A DNA stretch of 9,611 nt from an uncultured Tepidimonas sp. (GTDB lineage Bacteria; Pseudomonadota; Gammaproteobacteria; Burkholderiales; Burkholderiaceae_C): NCBI GenBank assembly GCA_937949455.1, contig CALEDU010000243.1, positions 1 through 9,611 on the forward strand. The letters run 5' to 3'. This document shows positions 6,028 to 9,611 of the stretch, one piece after another. The first letter of the stretch is position 1; each line of letters starts with the position of its first letter. The translations under genes and the position numbers were made by a program. The notes beneath the pieces are model-generated. The model saw only the letters and a program-made list of their open reading frames with translations. It had not been told where the DNA came from and made no database searches.

Positions 6028-8013
6028 TTATCCGGCCAGCAGCTTGCTTTCGGCCAGCGTCAGCGCCTCGGGCGTGCCGTACAACACCACGGCATCACCA
6101 CCGTGCAGGCGCAGATCGTCGCTGGGCTCCTCGTGCCTGCCTCCGGCGCGGCGCACGCCCACCACCCGCACCCCAAGCGCGTGCAAGGCCAACTCCCCCA
6201 AGCTTTGCCCCACGGTCGGCCCACCCGGGGGCAGTACCACCGTGGCCAAGCGCTCTTGATAGGGCTCGTCGATGGCATCGTCATCGGCACCGTGGAAGTA
6301 GCCGCGTAGCAGCTGATAGCGCGCCTCGCGCTGCTGCTGAACCAGCCGCACCACGCGGCGCAGCGGCACTCCGACCAGCGCCAGCGCATGGCTGGCCAGC
6401 ATCAGGCTGGCCTCCAGCGCTTCGGGTACCACTTCGGCGGCACCCGCAGCCTGCAGATGGGCCAGATCGGCATCGTCCACCGTGCGGACCACCACCGGCA
6501 CCGCCGGCGCATGCTCGCGCACATGGTGCAGCACCTTCAGCGCGCTGGGGGTGTTCAGATAGGTGACGACGACGGCGCTTGCGCGCGCCAGGCCAGCTGC
6601 CATCAGGGATTGCAGGCGCGCTGCGTCGCCAAACACGACGGAGTGCCCCGCCGCTGCGGCCTGCCGCACCCGGTCGGGGTCCAGGTCCAGTGCCATGTAA
6701 GGGATGTGCTCGCCATCCAACAGGCGAGCCAGGTTCTGTCCGCAGCGGCCATAGCCGCAAATGATCACATGTTTGTCGGCCGCGATCGCCTTGCGCGCGA
6801 TCTGCGTCATCTGCACCGATTGCATCAGCCAGTCGCTGCCGACCAGCCGCGCCACCATGGCGTTGCTGTGCTGGATGATGAAAGGCGTCAGCAGCATCGA
6901 GATGACCATCGATGCCAGCGTCGGATTGAACAACGCGGGAGGCACCAGGCCGTTCTGATTGGCCAACTGCAGCAGCACCAGACCAAATTCACCCGCCTGC
7001 ATCAGATACAGCCCCACGCGCAGCGAGGTCCCCATCGACGCCCCGAGCGCGCGGGTCAGCGCGGTGATCAGCGCCAGCTTGAAGGCCAGCGACAGCACCA
7101 GCAACAGCAACACCAAAGGCCAGCGCTCGAGCACAAGACGCCAGTCCAGCATCATGCCGATGGTGATGAAAAACAGCCCCAGCAGCACATCGTGGAAGGG
7201 GCGGATGTCGGTCTCGACCTGGTGTCGGTATTCCGTCTCGGCAATCAGCATGCCGGCCACGAACGCGCCCAGTGCCAGCGACAGCCCCGCGTGCTCGGTC
7301 AACCAGGCCAGCCCCAGTGTGACGAGCAACAGGTTGAGCATGAACAGCTCCTGGCTCTTGCGCCGCGCCACCAACGTCAGCCACCAACGCATCACCCGCT
7401 GGCCGCCGGTGAGCAGCACGGTCAGAAGCACCGCCGCCTTGACCAGCGCCAGCAGCAGCGCCCCGACCAGGTTCTCGCTGGAGGCACCCAGGGCCGGAAT
7501 CAGCACCAGCAGCGGCACCACCGCCAGATCTTGAAACAGCAAGATACCGACCACGCGCTGACCGTGCTCGGACTCCAGTTCCAGTCGGTCGGCCATCAGC
7601 TTGATGACGATGGCGGTGCTGCTCATCGCCATGACGCCGCCCATGACCAGGGCCATCGGCCACTCGAGCATCCACCACTGCGGCAGCCACCACCCCAGCG
7701 CCAGCGACGCCAGTGTGGTCAGCAGCACCGTCGCGACGACCTGGGCCGTGCCCAGCCCAAAGACATGGCGCTTCATCGCGCGCAGCTTGGGCAGGCTGAA
7801 TTCCAGCCCGATGGCGAACATCAGGAACACCACGCCAAACTCGGCCAGGTAGCGCAAACCGGCAGAGTTTTGAGCTAGCGCCAGTGCGTGCGGGCCGATC
7901 AACACGCCAACCGCCAGGTAGCCGATCATTGCGGGCAACTGCAGGGTGCGGCAAACCACCACCCCCAGCACGGCAGCCAGCAAATACAGCAACGCGATGT
8001 CCAATACATTCAT
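6028..8013 (-). CDS. Kef-type monovalent cation/proton antiporter (CPA2) with full RCK regulatory domain
   Basis: Inner-membrane antiporter of 661 residues, KefB/KefC/YbaL-like, expected to exchange K+ (or Na+) for H+. Residues 1-385 are a hydrophobic exchanger domain of about 12-13 helices, with SSTAIV (131-136), the Q161-D162 pair in LLFQDLAVVPLL typical of Kef proteins, and VETDIRPFHDVLLGLFF (266-282), matching the regulatory loop region of KefC. A cytoplasmic RCK-N domain follows, with the Rossmann GYGRCG at 420-425, the acidic LDLD at 442-445 and FGDA at 461-464; RCK-C is about 583-660. I chose the ATG at 8013 (MNVLDIALLYLLAAVLG, start of TM1) over an upstream extension overlapping kdsD. 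GGGGGG precedes it with almost no spacing, a weak ribosome site. No KefF or KefG partner is present, so glutathione gating cannot be claimed. It is probably transcribed with apt. Confidence 0.94.
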   Translation of the reverse strand: MNVLDIALLYLLAAVLGVVVCRTLQLPAMIGYLAVGVLIGPHALALAQNSAGLRYLAEFGVVFLMFAIGLEFSLPKLRAMKRHVFGLGTAQVVATVLLTTLASLALGWWLPQWWMLEWPMALVMGGVMAMSSTAIVIKLMADRLELESEHGQRVVGILLFQDLAVVPLLVLIPALGASSENLVGALLLALVKAAVLLTVLLTGGQRVMRWWLTLVARRKSQELFMLNLLLVTLGLAWLTEHAGLSLALGAFVAGMLIAETEYRHQVETDIRPFHDVLLGLFFITIGMMLDWRLVLERWPLVLLLLVLSLAFKLALITALTRALGASMGTSLRVGLYLMQAGEFGLVLLQLANQNGLVPPALFNPTLASMVISMLLTPFIIQHSNAMVARLVGSDWLMQSVQMTQIARKAIAADKHVIICGYGRCGQNLARLLDGEHIPYMALDLDPDRVRQAAAAGHSVVFGDAARLQSLMAAGLARASAVVVTYLNTPSALKVLHHVREHAPAVPVVVRTVDDADLAHLQAAGAAEVVPEALEASLMLASHALALVGVPLRRVVRLVQQQREARYQLLRGYFHGADDDAIDEPYQERLATVVLPPGGPTVGQSLGELALHALGVRVVGVRRAGGRHEEPSDDLRLHGGDAVVLYGTPEALTLAESKLLAG

Positions 8014-8064
8014 CCCCCCGATCTTACGGCGGTACGGACGATGGCCTTGCCGGATAATCTCCGT
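8014..8064. promoter_or_regulatory. Divergent kdsD / antiporter intergenic region
   Basis: Only 51 bases separate the two divergent starts, so promoters must overlap here or lie inside the opposite gene. GATAAT at 8053-8058 (plus) resembles a -10 box but would place the start of RNA almost at the kdsD ATG, and no good -35 lies 17 bases upstream. On the minus strand TAAGAT at 8027-8022 is a poor -10. No strong ribosome site is visible for either gene. Confidence 0.3.
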
Positions 8065-9081
8065 ATGACCTTGTCTCGCCCCGTACACCCTGCACATCCT
8101 GTACCCGACACCGATGCGCTGCTGGCCATCGCGCGCGCGGCGCTGGACACCGAGATTCAGGGTTTGCAGGCGATGTCCGATCGGCTAGACGCCCGGTTTG
8201 CGCAGGCGGTGCACACGGTGCTGGCCTGCGGTGGGCGGGTGGTCGTCACCGGCATGGGCAAAAGCGGACACGTCGGCCGCAAAATTGCCGCAACTTTGGC
8301 CTCCACCGGTACGCCCGCGCTGTTCATGCATCCGGCCGAGGCCAGTCACGGCGACCTGGGCATGATCACACCGGCCGACGTGGTGCTGGCGATCAGCAAC
8401 TCTGGCGAGAGCGAGGAGCTGACCGCCATCTTGCCGCTGATCAAGCGCATGGGGGTGCCGCTGCTGGCGATGACGGGACGGGCCGACTCCAGCCTGGGCC
8501 GCCATGCCGATGTGGTGCTGGACACCGGGGTGGCGCGCGAGGCCTGCCCCCATAATCTGGCCCCGACCGCCAGCACCACGGCGCAAATGGCCATGGGCGA
8601 CGCGCTGGCGGTGGCGTTGCTGAGCGCGCGTGGTTTTCAGCCAGATGACTTCGCCCGTTCGCACCCCGGCGGCGCGCTCGGCCGCCGTCTGCTGACCCTG
8701 GTGCGCGACGTGATGCGCCCGCTGGAGACAACCCCACAAGTGCCCCCCACCGCCACGCTGATCGAGACCATGCGCGCCATGAGTGCGGGCGGGTTGGGTG
8801 CGGCGGCGGTGGTGGACGACACGGGTGCGGCCATCGGCATCTTCACCGATGGGGACTTGCGCCGGTTGATCGAGCGGCGCGAGAACGCCGATCTGCGCCA
8901 CCTGACCGCCAGCGAGGTCATGCACCCGCAGCCACGCACCGTGCGGCCGCAGATGCTGGCCGCGGAGGCGGCCAAGCTCATGGAAACGCACCGCATCACC
9001 AGCGTGCTCGTGGTCGATGACGACGGGCGGCTGGTGGGTGCCCTCAACCATCACGACCTCATGCGCGCCAAGGTGATTTGA
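8065..9081 (+). CDS. kdsD: D-arabinose-5-phosphate isomerase (KdsD/KpsF/GutQ family)
   Basis: Cytosolic enzyme converting D-ribulose 5-phosphate to D-arabinose 5-phosphate, the first committed step towards Kdo for LPS; 338 residues (E. coli KdsD has 328). The N-terminal SIS domain (about 45-175) has GMGKSGHVGRK (63-73), ISNSGESEE (110-118), AREACPHNLAPT (157-168) and SHPGGALGR (199-207). Residues K66, E118, E159 and H200 match, at a constant offset of seven, the E. coli residues K59, E111, E152 and H193 reported as important. Two CBS domains follow (about 215-270 and 283-336). I prefer the ATG at 8065 because it gives the family's N-terminal length; an in-frame ATG at 8041 would add eight residues. 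The neighbouring kdsC supports KdsD over GutQ or a capsule KpsF. The stop overlaps the kdsC start. Confidence 0.95.
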   Translation: MTLSRPVHPAHPVPDTDALLAIARAALDTEIQGLQAMSDRLDARFAQAVHTVLACGGRVVVTGMGKSGHVGRKIAATLASTGTPALFMHPAEASHGDLGMITPADVVLAISNSGESEELTAILPLIKRMGVPLLAMTGRADSSLGRHADVVLDTGVAREACPHNLAPTASTTAQMAMGDALAVALLSARGFQPDDFARSHPGGALGRRLLTLVRDVMRPLETTPQVPPTATLIETMRAMSAGGLGAAAVVDDTGAAIGIFTDGDLRRLIERRENADLRHLTASEVMHPQPRTVRPQMLAAEAAKLMETHRITSVLVVDDDGRLVGALNHHDLMRAKVI

Positions 9082-9611
9082 TGATCCTGCCGGTGTTGGA
9101 TTTCCCTCCCGAGACGCTGCTGCGGGCGCAGGACGTGCGCGTCGCTTTTTTTGACGTGGACGGTGTGCTCACCGACGGCGGTCTTTATTTTGGGCCCGAC
9201 GGCGAGGCACTCAAGCGCTTTTCCAGCCTGGATGGCCACGGCCTGAAATTGCTGCGCTGCGCCGGCATCGAGCCCGCCGTCGTCACCGGACGCGACTCGG
9301 CTGCTTTGCGCCATCGCCTGCAGGCCCTCGGGGTGCAGCATGTGCGCTATGGCACGGAAGACAAGCGCCCGGCCGCCGAGGCCATTTTGGCGTCTTTGGG
9401 GCTGGACTGGTCGCAGGCTGCCGCCATGGGCGACGACTGGCCCGATCTGCCCATGCTGCGCCGCTGCGCACTGGCCGTGGCCCCGCCATCCGCCCATGCC
9501 GAAGTGCGGGCCTGTGTGCACCACGTCACCCATGCGGCGGCTGGCCAAGGCGCAGCGCGGGAGTTTTGCGACCTGCTGCTGGTGGCGTCGGGCCGCTATG
9601 CCAGCCTGCTG
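9081..9611 (+). CDS. kdsC: 3-deoxy-D-manno-octulosonate 8-phosphate phosphatase (KdsC), 3' end beyond window
   Basis: HAD-superfamily phosphatase that removes phosphate from Kdo 8-phosphate to give free Kdo, before activation by KdsB. 177 codons are visible without a stop, close to full length. Catalytic motifs: FFDVDGVLTDG with nucleophile D25 and D27 (23-33), VVTGRD with T69, K95 in the DK pair, and GDDWPDLPML with D118, D119 and D122. The ending G-x-GAAREFCDLLL followed by RYASLL resembles KdsC tails. No cap domain insertion is visible, as expected for this C0-type tetramer. The ATG overlaps the kdsD stop by one base (TGATG), showing translational coupling. In many proteobacteria lptC, lptA and lptB follow; here that lies outside the window. 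Confidence 0.95.
   Translation, partial: MILPVLDFPPETLLRAQDVRVAFFDVDGVLTDGGLYFGPDGEALKRFSSLDGHGLKLLRCAGIEPAVVTGRDSAALRHRLQALGVQHVRYGTEDKRPAAEAILASLGLDWSQAAAMGDDWPDLPMLRRCALAVAPPSAHAEVRACVHHVTHAAAGQGAAREFCDLLLVASGRYASLL

Noticed and set aside
6026..8059. Shared 11-mer GCCGGATAATC shortly before the apt ATG (6036-6026, minus) and the kdsD ATG (8049-8059, plus)
   Set aside because: In about 19 kb of two-strand sequence dozens of chance 11-mer pairs are expected, and at apt it is part of the antiporter's last codons.
8185..9054. Open frame of about 289 codons on the minus strand opposite kdsD
   Set aside because: It is antisense to a well-supported SIS-CBS isomerase with intact catalytic residues and shows no domain of its own.

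Overview
The window is about 65% GC by eye, with strongly GC-rich third codon positions. Gene content and protein character (kdsD-kdsC lipopolysaccharide genes, a Kef-type antiporter next to apt, and a PAS protein with an SADWYWE-type motif) suggest a Gram-negative betaproteobacterium, probably of the Burkholderiales (Comamonadaceae-like). That placement is inference from protein style; no rRNA or other marker is present.

There are eight genes. Six are on the minus strand and, read in their own direction, run from position 8013 down to 1: a Kef-type cation/proton antiporter (8013-6028), adenine phosphoribosyltransferase apt (6018-5473), then after a 195-base gap cheW (5277-4774), a short chemoreceptor MCP-B (4730-3408), a longer chemoreceptor MCP-A (3320-1491), and a PAS-PAS-GGDEF-EAL signalling protein (from 1478) that is cut by the left edge exactly at its EAL motif. 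Two genes diverge on the plus strand: kdsD (8065-9081) and kdsC (from 9081, running off the right edge), the second and fourth enzymatic steps' partners in making Kdo, the sugar that joins lipid A to the core of LPS.

The left half is a compact signalling module: one CheW adaptor, two transmembrane receptors with a 58-residue identical signalling tip, and one predicted c-di-GMP enzyme, all co-directional with small gaps. No CheA, CheY, CheR or CheB is in the window, so the receptors must use a kinase encoded elsewhere. MCP-A carries good adaptation helices and a C-terminal QWETF tether for CheR/CheB; MCP-B has lost both, so the two look like a complementary pair that could share an array. The c-di-GMP gene follows MCP-A in the same reading frame, separated only by the TAA stop and four codons, with no visible ribosome binding site.

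The right half is housekeeping: purine salvage, ion/proton antiport and Kdo synthesis. I saw no insertion sequence, CRISPR array, rRNA or credible tRNA. The most notable items are the receptor/c-di-GMP junction, the contrast between the two receptors, and the near-identical DNA tracts they share. I do not see a clearly new biological system here.
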